From Bradyrhizobium rifense (GTDB taxonomy: Bacteria > Pseudomonadota > Alphaproteobacteria > Rhizobiales > Xanthobacteraceae): a stretch of DNA of 64,000 nt. The stretch covers positions 1 through 64,000 of the forward strand of contig NZ_VSSS01000021.1 of assembly GCF_008123425.1 (NCBI RefSeq), read 5' to 3'. Positions 1 through 7,727 of this stretch are shown in pieces. Within the stretch, counting starts at the first letter, position 1. Every line of letters starts with the position of its first letter. The notes beneath the pieces were generated by a model. It did no database searches and was not told where the DNA came from. It was given only the letters and a program-made list of their open reading frames with translations. A program made the position numbers and the translations under genes.

Positions 1-22
1 GTAAGCGCTAATTTCTCCGCAC
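1..22 (+). repeat. IS66 left terminal inverted repeat
   Basis: Begins GTAAGCGCTAATTTCTCC. It pairs with the right end at 2559-2580 with three mismatches (positions 9, 11 and 17). Confidence 0.9.
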
Positions 23-50
23 CTTTTGCTTTTGAGTGCCCTGATGCATG

Positions 51-78
51 AGGTGTCCACCAAAATAGGTGGACACCT
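51..78 (+). promoter_or_regulatory. Perfect hairpin just upstream of IS66 tnpA
   Basis: AGGTGTCCACC (51-61) and its exact complement (68-78) flank a six-base AAAATA loop. The arm ends four bases before the ATG at 83, where a ribosome binding site should be, and no free Shine-Dalgarno sequence is visible. The hairpin could limit translation of tnpA or of read-through transcripts from outside, or the palindrome could be an operator. The structure is directly visible; the role is inferred. Confidence 0.6.
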
Positions 79-82
79 TGTG

Positions 83-541
83 ATGAGCGACGATGATCAG
101 AAACTGCGGGTCAGGCTTGTCGGCCGGAACGGTCGCCGGCGCTACGAGGCGGCATCGAAAGAGCGTCTTGTCACGGCCTGCCTCGAGCCTGGGGTTTCGG
201 TATCGAGGCTTGCACTCGAACATGGGGTCAACGCGAACCTCCTTCGGAAGTGGATCAAGAAGCACAGCGCGACCAGGTCGCTGCCGCCGTCCTCACGCCC
301 GGCGTTCATCCCGGTTCAGCTTGAGGGGAAGGCCGAGCGGGACCTGTCGCGAAAAGACAGCGTGGCGACGGTTGATTTGCCGGCTTGCGATGAAGTGCGT
401 GGTTCGAAACCCAAAGGGACTCCAGCTTTTTGTTCTCCGGCCAAAGTGAGCGTGTCGCTGCCGAACGGCGTGAAGCTCGCGCTGGAATGCGGCGATGTGG
501 ATGCATTAACGGCGATTATCGGAGCGCTGGGCGATGTTTAG
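83..541 (+). CDS. tnpA: IS66 accessory protein TnpA
   Basis: Small accessory protein of the IS66 transposition machinery. A helix-turn-helix-like N-terminal region (ASKERLVTACLEPG, then VNANLLRKWIKKH) resembles the DNA-binding part of IS66 OrfA proteins; the C-terminal half is less conserved. The ATG at 83 fits the family N-terminus better than the TTG at 26, and the first bases of the longer reading frame lie inside a hairpin. Its 3' end overlaps the next gene by 8 nt, suggesting translational coupling. Known IS66 elements need this gene together with tnpB for full transposition activity. Confidence 0.85.
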   Translation: MSDDDQKLRVRLVGRNGRRRYEAASKERLVTACLEPGVSVSRLALEHGVNANLLRKWIKKHSATRSLPPSSRPAFIPVQLEGKAERDLSRKDSVATVDLPACDEVRGSKPKGTPAFCSPAKVSVSLPNGVKLALECGDVDALTAIIGALGDV

Positions 542-887
542 ACTGGGCGGTGACCTGCAGGTCTATCTGCACCGTGAGCCGATCGACTTCCGGGCTGGCA
601 TCAACAGCCTTGCGGTCCTGGTCCAGGAGACGATGGCGCTCGATCCATTCACTCCGGCGGTTTTTGCGTTCTGCAATCGCCGTTGCGACCGGATGAAGCT
701 TCTGTTCTTCGATCGGTCCGGCTTTGTACTGGTCCTGAAGCGGCTGACCGAGGACAGGTTCCGATGGCCGCGCCGCCAGGAGGCGATCGTCACGCTGACG
801 ACGGAGCAATTGCACTGGATCCTTGACGGCATCGATATCGATGCGATGGTCCGCCATCCGGTGCGGCAATATCAGGTTGCCGGCTGA
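534..887 (+). CDS. tnpB: IS66 accessory protein TnpB
   Basis: A 117-residue protein typical of IS66 Orf2, of usual family length. The motifs REPIDFRAGINSL, FCNRRCDRMKLLFFDRSGF and WPRRQ are characteristic of the family. The ATG lies inside the last codons of tnpA, so the two are probably translationally coupled. The exact biochemical role of TnpB is not settled. It is complete, with no frameshift, and is followed after about 50 nt by the transposase gene. Confidence 0.93.
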   Translation: MFRLGGDLQVYLHREPIDFRAGINSLAVLVQETMALDPFTPAVFAFCNRRCDRMKLLFFDRSGFVLVLKRLTEDRFRWPRRQEAIVTLTTEQLHWILDGIDIDAMVRHPVRQYQVAG

Positions 888-938
888 GCTCTCGAGTTGA
901 GCGGTTGACGCGTCGGTACGTTCAGATTCAAGAATCCG

Positions 939-2510
939 ATGAATCGAACCGGCGATCCGAGTGTTGAAGTGCTGTTGGCACGCATTGCTGCGCTGCAGGC
1001 GGAGAACCATCAACTCGCCGACCGCGTCGCCAAGCTCGAGGAAGAACTGGCGCTGGCACGCCTGCATCGTTTTGCGCCGCGCAGCGAAAAGCATGTTGAT
1101 CGTCTCTTCAATGAAGCCGAGCATGCCTCCGATGAGGATGACGCCGGCAGTGAAACGAACAATATCGCCGAACTTCCGGACACGGGCTTGCCGCCCGTCG
1201 AAAACACAACGGGAAAGAAGCGCGGCCGGAGGCCGCTGCCGGGGAACCTACCTCGTGAGCGCGTCGAGTATGACCTGTCCGACGATCAGAAGGCGTGTCC
1301 TTGCTGCCGTGGCCAGATGCATCGCATGGGCGAGGCTGTCACCGAGCAACTTCATATCGAGGTGAAGGCGAAGGTTTTACAGAATGTGCGCTTCAAATAT
1401 GCGTGCCGCCATTGCGATCGCACCGGGATCCACGCCCGTGTTGTGACCGCGCCGATGCCGACGCAACCGTTGCCGGGCAGCGTTGCCACGCCCTCGACGC
1501 TGGCGTTCGCGCTGGTTCACAAATATGTCGATGGCACGCCGCTCTACCGCCTGGCGCAGGCCTTCGAACGTGCAGGTGTTCCTGTCAGCCGCGGCGCTTT
1601 GGGCCACTGGGTGATTGGCTCGAGCGAGAAGCATCTGCGTCGCATCTACGACGCCCTGAAGCTGCGGCTCAGATCACAACCTCTCATCCATGGCGACGAG
1701 ACGACGGTTCAGGTCCTCAAGGAGAAGGACAAAAAGGCCACCAGCACATCGTACATGTGGGCTTATCGTAGCGGCAAGGGCAGCCACGAGCCGATCGTTC
1801 TTCTGGATTATCAGCCAGGCCGCGGCCAAATCCACCCGCAAGCCTTCCTCGGCGATTACCGTGGCATTGTGATGAGTGACGGCTATACCGCATGGCGCAC
1901 GCTGGAAGGGGCCACCCACATTGGATGCATGGCCCACTCCCGGCGGCGCTTTGTCGATGCCCTCAAAGCCAGGAAGAAGGGCGGCGGTCCGCCCGAGCAA
2001 GCGCTGCGGTTCTTTGAACAGCTCTACCGGGTTGAAAGGCAGGCGCGGGACGGAACACCGGAGATGGGTGAAACACAGGCCGACTGCATTCGCCGCTTCC
2101 GCCAGCAACATAGTGTCCCCATCCTCAATGCTCTCAAAGTATGGCTCGATGACATGGCCCCGAAGGTCTTGCCTGACAGCAAGCTCGGCGATGCCGTATC
2201 CTACACCCAGAACCAATGGGAATATCTGACGCGCTACACCGGGGACGGCAGCATGCCGATTGACAACAATCTTCTGGAGCGCGACATCAGGGTTTTTGCA
2301 ACTGGCAGGAAGAGTTGGTTGTTCAGCGATACTGTGGACGGAGCCAAGGCCAGTGCCGTCGTCTATAGCCTGATGCTGTCCTGCCGCGCCTCACGTGTCG
2401 AGCCGTTAGCGTGGTTGCGCCACGTCCTCACCGAATTGCCTCAGCGCGCCGGCGACGCCGATATTACAGACCTGCTGCCCTTCAACTTCCACAAAGCCGC
2501 CACTGCCTGA
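939..2510 (+). CDS. tnpC: IS66 family transposase TnpC
   Basis: The 523-residue transposase that performs DNA cleavage and strand transfer. Residues 20-55 form a leucine-rich coiled coil. A zinc-finger region follows, with cysteine pairs in CPCCRGQMHRMGE and CRHCDRTG. The catalytic core shows the IS66 DDE signatures HGDETTVQVL, MSDGYTAW and NNLLERDIR, together with GCMAHSRRRFVDALK. The length is normal and no catalytic residue is missing. It ends about 50 bp before the right inverted repeat. Confidence 0.96.
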   Translation: MNRTGDPSVEVLLARIAALQAENHQLADRVAKLEEELALARLHRFAPRSEKHVDRLFNEAEHASDEDDAGSETNNIAELPDTGLPPVENTTGKKRGRRPLPGNLPRERVEYDLSDDQKACPCCRGQMHRMGEAVTEQLHIEVKAKVLQNVRFKYACRHCDRTGIHARVVTAPMPTQPLPGSVATPSTLAFALVHKYVDGTPLYRLAQAFERAGVPVSRGALGHWVIGSSEKHLRRIYDALKLRLRSQPLIHGDETTVQVLKEKDKKATSTSYMWAYRSGKGSHEPIVLLDYQPGRGQIHPQAFLGDYRGIVMSDGYTAWRTLEGATHIGCMAHSRRRFVDALKARKKGGGPPEQALRFFEQLYRVERQARDGTPEMGETQADCIRRFRQQHSVPILNALKVWLDDMAPKVLPDSKLGDAVSYTQNQWEYLTRYTGDGSMPIDNNLLERDIRVFATGRKSWLFSDTVDGAKASAVVYSLMLSCRASRVEPLAWLRHVLTELPQRAGDADITDLLPFNFHKAATA

Positions 2511-2558
2511 ACGGCCCGGTATCGCGCGATACCAGGGCAATCCATCAAAACCGCCGGC

Positions 2559-2580
2559 GTGCGAAGAAAATCGCGCTTAC
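2559..2580 (-). repeat. IS66 right terminal inverted repeat
   Basis: The reverse complement begins GTAAGCGCGATTTTCTTC and matches the left end at 19 of 22 positions. This defines the right boundary of the element. Confidence 0.9.
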
Positions 2581-2596
2581 CATATATCTTCGATAG

Positions 2597-2746
2597 CGGT
2601 GGGCACATAACGCTTCGAATCGACCTGAGGTGCAGGACGAGGCGGAGGCTCGGGAGCGAGCCAAATTGCTTGTAGACGGGCACGCGATTGAGCTTTGGGA
2701 AGGCGCGACCAGGCTCGATAGATTTGAGCCGATCAGCAGGCACTAA
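2597..2746 (+). pseudogene. 3' remnant of a small conserved gene next to IS66
   Basis: Directly after the element, one frame reads EAEARERAKLLVDGHAIE and then LWEGATRL before a TAA stop. This resembles the C-terminus of short conserved rhizobial proteins with a VDGH-ELW signature (recalled, not searched). Upstream in this frame there is a TAG and no good start. Another frame carries a plausible N-terminal part (ITLRIDLRC), suggesting small indels as well as possible disruption by the insertion. It converges on the next gene, with the stops overlapping by 4 nt. Confidence 0.4.
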
Positions 2747-2946
2747 GTCTCAGCCAGCCGCGGTTGCTCCGCGTATATCCGAACGCGGCCGTTTGTGATT
2801 CGCAGCCTACCCGATAGAAAGACCATGTAGCCCAAAGCAATGTGTGCGGCGGGGATTATGGGCGCGCGGCCGTTTGGTGGCACATTGCCAACCACAAGCA
2901 GCGAAGCGAACTCTTCTGCGGTTAGGGCGTCTGCTTTCCGGGCCAT
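2743..2946 (-). CDS. Small hypothetical protein
   Basis: A 67-residue protein of unknown function. It begins with a charged stretch (MARKADALTAEEF), has a central mildly hydrophobic part (AAHIALGYMVFLSGRL) and a polar tail. No signal peptide or catalytic motif is apparent. A GAGGG stretch abuts the ATG rather than sitting at normal spacing, so translation initiation is uncertain. The neighbouring remnant converges on it. It is kept as a gene because both strands end cleanly at the shared stop and no larger frame competes, but it may be non-functional. Confidence 0.45.
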   Translation of the reverse strand: MARKADALTAEEFASLLVVGNVPPNGRAPIIPAAHIALGYMVFLSGRLRITNGRVRIYAEQPRLAET

Positions 2947-3008
2947 CCCTCACACTAGAACCGCATCCACAATCCGCCTGTTCGATTTTGCTCAAGACAG
3001 AGAATAAA

Positions 3009-3033
3009 GGCCGCCTCAGTTGGCGGCCTCTTT
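3009..3033 (+). terminator. Hairpin terminator, identical to a second copy at 43183
   Basis: GGCCGCC, a TCAGTT loop, GGCGGCC, then TCTTT. The stem is perfect (7 bp). About 29 nt, including flanking bases, are identical to the terminator that follows the small gene at 42979-43176. No complete + strand gene precedes it here, so it may be left over from a lost gene or may serve transcripts from the upstream remnant. Confidence 0.6.
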
Positions 3034-3165
3034 CACTGATGCTTGGCAAGATTTTATGCTTACTAATAAGTCGGCGCCTGACGGCGATAGCTGCACATAA
3101 GTGCCGCTCTCGTGCGTCTCGAGCCAGCCCTTTCCGAAGTCTGAGCACTCTCGGTCAAAACAGTG

Positions 3166-3366
3166 CTACGGCCGTGGTTCATCGGGAAAATCGAAAGTGA
3201 AAATGATGAGGGCGATAGCGCCGACAATCAAACTAACAATGCACAACGCCGCGAAGCCGTAGGGCCACACTTTTAAAAACTCCAACCAGATAAACCGAGC
3301 CGCCGAGCGGAATATGATCGCTCGCCCGGCCGTATCCTTCGGGTAGGCCCGGACGGGGAATTGCAA
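3166..3366 (-). CDS. Possible small single-pass membrane protein
   Basis: This frame encodes about 66 residues with one strong hydrophobic segment (FAALCIVSLIVGAIALIIFT), preceded by a basic/aromatic stretch and followed by a short acidic tail ending FPDEPRP. That layout suits a small inner-membrane protein. The only upstream start is a TTG without a clear ribosome binding site; an internal GTG before the hydrophobic segment (VWPYG) is an alternative. Function is unknown. The hydrophobic segment supports a real product, but the start does not, so confidence is modest. Confidence 0.38.
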   Translation of the reverse strand: MQFPVRAYPKDTAGRAIIFRSAARFIWLEFLKVWPYGFAALCIVSLIVGAIALIIFTFDFPDEPRP

Positions 3367-3689
3367 TTGGGGCCAGTGTCCGTGAAATACACCGTAGCCA
3401 GATCACGGGTCATCGCAACCGAACTCCCAAATTAAGCTTGAGAGGTAGGGTTAAGCTCACATGCAGTTCGAGCCGAGCCAACCCTGCTCGATCGCGTGTG
3501 GGTGCCGGCGCCGAACTCAGCGCCGCTTCCCTTGATCTGGAAAATGAACGGTAATTGCTCTTCTCAATATGGATGCGGTCGTTGTTGACTGGTAGCAGGT
3601 CGGCGGCGGAGGCTTGTGCGCGCTCCTCGATCGCATCATGGCCTCGCTTTTTTTTGGCACCATGTGCGCGTCACTGCATTCCAACCGTG

Positions 3690-3872
3690 ATGAGCGAAGC
3701 TGATTTTGCGAGATATTTGCAACAAGCCGAGACTTGCCTCAATGAGGCACGGAAGGCGACGCGCGAGGTCGACAAGGCGGCGTGGCTTGAGCTCGCGGAA
3801 GACTGGATGATCATGGCAACCAAAGCTCAACGGACACTGGCTGCCAGCCGGAAGCGCCAAGATCAAGACTGA
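3690..3872 (+). CDS. Small conserved hypothetical protein
   Basis: A 60-residue, predicted all-helical protein (ADFARYLQQAETCLNEARK, then AAWLELAEDWMIMATKAQR). It resembles the many short rhizobial proteins built from two amphipathic helices with the pattern AE-CL-A and FLELAEDW (recalled family; function unknown). The ATG at 3690 starts the homologous part; the longer reading frame upstream has an implausible composition. No good Shine-Dalgarno is seen. It is soluble, with no signal peptide. It lies 74 bp upstream of another small gene on the same strand. Confidence 0.6.
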   Translation: MSEADFARYLQQAETCLNEARKATREVDKAAWLELAEDWMIMATKAQRTLAASRKRQDQD

Positions 3873-3883
3873 GTTCAAACTTA

Positions 3884-3908
3884 GGAACCAAGCGCGCCGG
3901 ACACGGTT
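3884..3908 (+). promoter_or_regulatory. EcfG-type promoter-like site (GGAAC-N16-GGTT)
   Basis: GGAAC at 3884-3888, a 16-nt spacer and GGTT at 3905-3908, 38 nt before the ATG of the gene at 3946. The known alphaproteobacterial EcfG consensus is GGAAC-N16/17-CGTT, so the -10 element has one mismatch. Similar sites stand upstream of other small genes in this window. Confidence 0.4.
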
Positions 3909-3945
3909 GGCAGGTCGTTTTTGAAACGGCTCCAAGGAGGGCGGC

Positions 3946-4140
3946 ATGCGCCGCAGAGTGAAGCAGACGCGTTCGCTGGAAGAGCGAATGGCCGAACAGG
4001 CCGCCAAGCTTAAAGCGATGGCCGATCAGTTACCAGCGGGGGCCGAACGTGAAGCGCTGCTCAAGCGAGCAAGGATTGTCGAGACCGGTGCGCACCTAGG
4101 TGATTGGCTGAACTCTCCGGGTCTGCGGCAATCCGACTAA
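3946..4140 (+). CDS. Small conserved hypothetical protein, paralogue of 42979-43176
   Basis: A 64-residue basic, helical protein with no signal peptide. It shares its layout with the protein at 42979: a K/R-rich start, a helix rich in E/K/A (RMAEQAAKLKAMADQLP), then EREALLKRARI and a C-terminal DWLNSPGL, versus EWLNSSDL in the paralogue. Function is unknown. An AAGGAGG sits at ideal spacing before the ATG, giving firm start support. An EcfG-like promoter upstream suggests stress control (inference). It converges on the next gene, overlapping it by 4 nt. Confidence 0.75.
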   Translation: MRRRVKQTRSLEERMAEQAAKLKAMADQLPAGAEREALLKRARIVETGAHLGDWLNSPGLRQSD

Positions 4141-4343
4141 TCGGGCTTTTTCCGAACGACACCGGCAACGAAGCCGCCGGGCATCCGGGGAACATCGTCG
4201 AGGTCGTCGGCGTCGATGCGATTGCAGACCGGACATGGCGCGCCGGCGCCGCCGCAATCGCAAGCCCGCCCACCGAGCCAAGGGCGCTCCGGGTGGTTCT
4301 CGCAAACCCAGCGGCAGCTGTCACATCGTCCGCAGAATTTCAT
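4137..4343 (-). CDS. Cysteine-rich small conserved protein (zinc-ribbon-like)
   Basis: A 68-residue protein beginning MKFCGRCDSCRWVCENHP and continuing with CDCGGAGAPCPVCN, giving nine cysteines within the first 45 residues, likely to bind zinc. It matches a recalled family of short alphaproteobacterial proteins with the pattern CENHPERPW and CGGAGAPCP; function is unknown. The start at 4343 is chosen because the family begins MKFC; the upstream extension is not family-like. It ends RKKPD. It sits back to back with the small gene on the other strand and near two IS66-type elements. Confidence 0.75.
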   Translation of the reverse strand: MKFCGRCDSCRWVCENHPERPWLGGRACDCGGAGAPCPVCNRIDADDLDDVPRMPGGFVAGVVRKKPD

Positions 4344-4568
4344 GGCGATCAATACATCCTCGGGAGCAGAGAGCGGCTCCGGCCAGGCTTGGGGACGGGG
4401 GTACGCCGGAGCCGCTCTGCCAACTCGGCGGCGAGCCAGCAAAATGCAAGACTGCTCGGAAAATGGATAGTTCCTATGCAAGCAGATCTTGCCAGGAGTG
4501 TTAATCGGCGCCGAACTCGGCCCGTTGAACTAACGGCGGCAATTCGTTTCGCAACTTACCGAATCTGC

Positions 4569-4812
4569 GTAAGCGCTGTTCAGCGGCCACCTACCGGATG
4601 ACGGGGTGATCTGCGAGTCTGCGGTTTGTTCGGACCGTTAGGCTTAGAATGGACACAGTGCATAGTGCTATCGCGGAGCCGGTGCGGCGGCTTGAGGTCT
4701 TCACCGGAGCCGGTCGTCGGCGGAAGTGGAGCGACGAGGACAAGGCGCGGATCGTCGCAGAGATCGTGGCGAGTGGCGACTCGGTGTGTTCCGTGGCCCG
4801 ACGAACATCGTG
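4569..4812 (+). mobile_element. Left-end remnant of a second IS66-type element
   Basis: GTAAGCGCTGTTCAGCGGCC at 4569 matches the IS66 terminal pattern but differs from the end of the complete element at base 1 after the first nine bases, so it is a separate IS66 subgroup. About 80 bp inside is the start of an IS66-type accessory gene, which breaks off near 4812. No right end is found before the type IV secretion remnant begins at about 4837. Confidence 0.7.
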
Positions 4813-4813
4813 C
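4649..4813 (+). pseudogene. Truncated IS66-type tnpA
   Basis: The first 55 or so residues of an IS66/IS3-type accessory protein. The motifs VFTGAGRRRKWSDEDKARIV, GDSVCSVARR are the usual N-terminal helix-turn-helix part; in the intact family a HGLSPQQLF-like stretch follows. Here homology stops after VARR and the frame runs into unrelated sequence, ending at 4840. The gene was therefore cut when the element's left end was joined to the downstream VirB11 fragment. It should be non-functional, as it lacks most of the protein and the tnpB/tnpC partners. Confidence 0.75.
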
Positions 4814-4836
4814 GCGATCTTGGCCATCATCGATGC

Positions 4837-5442
4837 CTGATCCCTCATGAGCTCAGCCCTGACGAGCATCGCTTGCTTGCCCTAAAGGAAGCCGGCACAT
4901 GGCGCGAGTTCCTCGATCTGGCCGTGCGAGCTCGTCGCAACATTCTCATTTCTGGCGCAACCGGCTCCGGCAAGACCACCCTGTCCAAGGCACTGATCGC
5001 GGCCATCCCGCCGCACGAGCGGCTCATTACGATCGAGGATACCGCCGAGCTTGTCATCCCCCATCAGAATTGCGTGCGGCTGCTCTATGCCAAGGACGGG
5101 CAGGGCGTCGCCAAAATTGGACCGCGCGAGCTTCTTGAGTCCTGCCTGCGGATGCGGCCGGATCGTATCCTGCTGCAGGAGCTGCGGGATGGGACGGCGT
5201 TCTTCTATTTGCGGAATGTGAACTCTGGACATCCGGGGTCCATCACAACAGTCCATGCCGACAGCGCCCGGCTCGCCTTCGAGCAACTGACCTTGTTGGT
5301 GAAGGAAAGCGCGGAAGGGCGTGATCTTCATCGCGACGATATCCGTTCGCTCCTGCTGCTTCTGGTCGACGTCGTGGTCCAAATGCAGAAGCGCGACGGC
5401 CGCTACCGCATCTCGGAAATCTACTATGACCCGTTCGCAAAC
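4837..5442 (+). pseudogene. virB11: 5'-truncated VirB11/TrbB-type secretion ATPase
   Basis: Residues of the C-terminal RecA-like domain of the hexameric ATPase that powers type IV secretion: Walker A GATGSGKTT, ITIEDTAEL (Asp box), MRPDRILLQELRDG (Walker B region, with Q where G is usual), and NSGHPGSITTVHADS (His box). The N-terminal domain is absent; homology begins at about 4837, right after the IS66 remnant, and no valid start codon belongs to it. The frame continues without a stop into VirD4-like sequence (RISEIYYDPF, then hydrophobic segments). It is likely a remnant of a conjugation or T4SS locus. Confidence 0.85.
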
Positions 5443-6258
5443 GCGACCACGCCCACTAGGTTCGCGCTCGGTAGTGCGCTTGCTATCGGCGCCATTGGGG
5501 TGTTTCTGCTGGTCGCCTCAAACGTTCTGCTGCTCGGGCTCCGGCATCACGATGGTGGCCTACACTGGTCAGAGATCGCCACCGCATGGCCCCGATACGG
5601 CACTGACCCTCGCTTTGACCGGTGGCTGACGCTTTCAACCCTAGCGGGGGTGATCGTGGTCTTTGGCCTGCTCGGCGCTATCCTCCGGCAGCGTCCTCTG
5701 CCGCTTCACGGCAGCGCCCGCTTCGCTTCCGAGCGCGAGATCAAGGCCGCCGGCCTGCGATCCAAGGAGGGTGTGCTGCTCGGCCGCAAAGACGGCAAAC
5801 TGCTCTGCTTTGGCGGATCGGAACATGTCCTGGTCTACGCCCCAACTCGCGCCGGCAAGGGCGTCGGCTATGTCATCCCGAACCTGCTCAATTGGCCGGA
5901 TTCAGTTGTCGTGCTGGATGTGAAGAAGGAGAACTGGGATCGCTCGGCGGGATTTCGCTCAGCCCATGGGCAACAGGTCCATCTGTTCGATCCGCTCGAG
6001 GAGAACGGTCGCACCCCGCGTTATAATCCGCTGGGCTATGTCCGCGGCGATCCCGGCGATCTCTATGACGATCTGCAGCGCATCGCGGTGATGCTGTTTC
6101 CGGCCGAAAGCCGCGGCGATCCGTTCTGGTTCGAGGCGGCCCGTTCGGCCTTTGTGGCGGTTGGCGGCTATGTCGCGGAAACGCCTGGCTTGCCCTTGAC
6201 GATCGGCGAGATCCTGCACCAGCTGTCGGCGGCGAGCGACCTCAAGTCGCATTTGAGA
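5443..6258 (+). pseudogene. virD4: 3'-truncated VirD4/TraG-type coupling protein
   Basis: N-terminal half of a type IV coupling protein, which normally delivers DNA or protein substrates to the secretion channel. Two membrane segments (FALGSALAIGAIGVFLLVAS and LAGVIVVFGLLGAIL), the family motif LHGSARFASEREI, Walker A APTRAGKGVG and VLDVKKENW are visible. It reads in frame from the VirB11 remnant with no stop or start between. Homology stops near 6258 (SDLKSHL), before the Walker B half; the frame then drifts and ends at 6393. In intact T4SS loci virB11 and virD4 are often neighbours, so a small change at the gene junction could have fused them. Confidence 0.85.
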
Positions 6259-6491
6259 AAATCATCCTGCGCTGCAGAAGCCGTTTCAGACCGAGGGTCT
6301 CGCGAAGGCGATCGACGATGTCCAAGCCTGCCGAGGCGGTTGACGTGCTGCTTCGTTCAGGGCAACGCAATTTGTCCCCCGGTCAGTACCTGATCGCAAA
6401 ATGACGGGTCCGGGATAGTCGTGCGGAATATGGGAGTCTCGTCCAAGTGCAAGATGAGTCGCGTTGCGAGCTCGTTAGCGATTATGCGACC

Positions 6492-7712
6492 TCATGAGAC
6501 CAATTGCCGTTTTGCTTGGACAAATGGAATAACGGTTTGAACAAAGCTCGAAGGTAGCAATCGTTTCGACATCTCAATGCTCGCGTTCGGAACGCGCTCG
6601 AGGAACTCCTTGGATTGGGAAAACGTCCTCATGGCGCCCGCGAGCGCATCGACCTTACCGGTCGGAACGATGAATCCGTTGACATCGTGCTGCACGAAGA
6701 CGTCTCCGGCCCCGCACTCATCGCTGCAGATTACTCCGAGGCCAGCCGCAGTCGCCTCCTGGATCACGACACCCCACGGTTCCAAAATGCTTGGCAGAAC
6801 GAGGCACGCTGCTTGCGCCAGCACCCCTTGCAGTTGGTTCGCCTGGACGAATCCAATGTCCTGGATTCCAGGAACTCCAAAGAAAAGATGTTTGAGCGGC
6901 CCATCACCGGCGACAACCAGAGGCCAGGCTTCTGGGGTATCGCGGGCGTACAATCGATACGCCTCGACCAGGATGGAAACGCCCTTCACAGGTGCATAAC
7001 GTCCCACAAATAGGAATTTCCTTCGTTCGTGACCGCTAGAAAGATGCCATCGGGGCGCCAACTGGTGCCAATCACACACAGCAAAGCCCTCACAAATGTC
7101 GTCCGGACGAAAGCCCATTTTGAGGGCGAAGTTCATCTGTCTGGTTCGCCGCGCCGCAGGACCTCCTTGACCGTCGACATACTTGGGGCCGCACAGGAGG
7201 GCGCCCTCAAACAGCGAATGGAAGAAATGTTGCCGCAAGGCTCGTCCTCCCCACTGCTTGAGGAGAAGGGAAAAATCGCTACTGCTCCCCAGAGTTCTGA
7301 TATGGCCGCGCCATTGGCTGTCGAGACACGCGATGCGCACGGCCCTGCCGGCCCACCGCTTCATCAAATGGCGATAGGCGCCCCTCCGCCACGACAGAAC
7401 AATGATGCCATCCGGCTCGAATTCACGCAGGGCGCGATCGAGAGCGTCGACGTCAATTTCAGCGCCGTAGGTCAGTTCAGCATCAACCGGCCCGAAGCTC
7501 TCCTCGGCAAATCTGTATTGATCATTCAGACTGCCGAGATGTCCCTGCTGACGTGCACGAAAGACGACCACGTGATGCTCGGACCGAAGGTATTGCACGG
7601 TCGCGTCGATATAACCGGTCCAGTATGCCCAAAGGAAAGCGAGTCGAAGCGGCCGACAAAGGCCAGCATGCCCAATGCGGTCCGTCGTCTCCGTAGCGGC
7701 GTCTTTCTGCAT
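6492..7712 (-). CDS. Glycosyltransferase family 4 (GT-B)
   Basis: A retaining sugar transferase that presumably adds one sugar of the exopolysaccharide repeat at the cytoplasmic membrane. The C-terminal donor-binding domain is clear: KFLFVGRYAPVKGVSILVEA, VVAGDGPLKH and EPWGVVIQEATAAGLGVICS followed by NGFIVP, which is the GT4 E-x7-E region. The N-terminal acceptor domain is less conserved. The start at 7712 has GGGAG six bases upstream; a TTG at 7724 is less likely. It follows the polymerase gene on the same strand by 15 bp, as an operon. It is the first intact gene after the T4SS scar. Sugar specificity cannot be read from sequence. Confidence 0.85.
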   Translation of the reverse strand: MQKDAATETTDRIGHAGLCRPLRLAFLWAYWTGYIDATVQYLRSEHHVVVFRARQQGHLGSLNDQYRFAEESFGPVDAELTYGAEIDVDALDRALREFEPDGIIVLSWRRGAYRHLMKRWAGRAVRIACLDSQWRGHIRTLGSSSDFSLLLKQWGGRALRQHFFHSLFEGALLCGPKYVDGQGGPAARRTRQMNFALKMGFRPDDICEGFAVCDWHQLAPRWHLSSGHERRKFLFVGRYAPVKGVSILVEAYRLYARDTPEAWPLVVAGDGPLKHLFFGVPGIQDIGFVQANQLQGVLAQAACLVLPSILEPWGVVIQEATAAGLGVICSDECGAGDVFVQHDVNGFIVPTGKVDALAGAMRTFSQSKEFLERVPNASIEMSKRLLPSSFVQTVIPFVQAKRQLVS

Positions 7713-7727
7713 GTGCGCTCCCAATCA

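Larger units (their letters stand above)
1..2580 (+). mobile_element. Complete IS66-family insertion sequence
   Basis: A full-length IS66-type element with three intact, same-strand genes (accessory TnpA, TnpB and the DDE transposase TnpC). It is bounded by 22-bp imperfect inverted ends, 19 of 22 matching, both beginning GTAAGCGC. The size (2.58 kb) and gene order are those of canonical IS66 elements. The window opens on the first base of the left end, so the left target duplication cannot be seen; the eight bases to the right are CATATATC. All three frames are open, so the element may be active. It has landed beside the 3' remnant of a small gene. Confidence 0.93.

Noticed and set aside
4726..6393. 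The 555-residue frame as one functional VirB11-VirD4 fusion protein
   Set aside because: Its first 37 residues are an off-frame reading of IS66 sequence, the VirB11 N-terminal domain and the VirD4 Walker B half are missing, so a functional fusion is unlikely.
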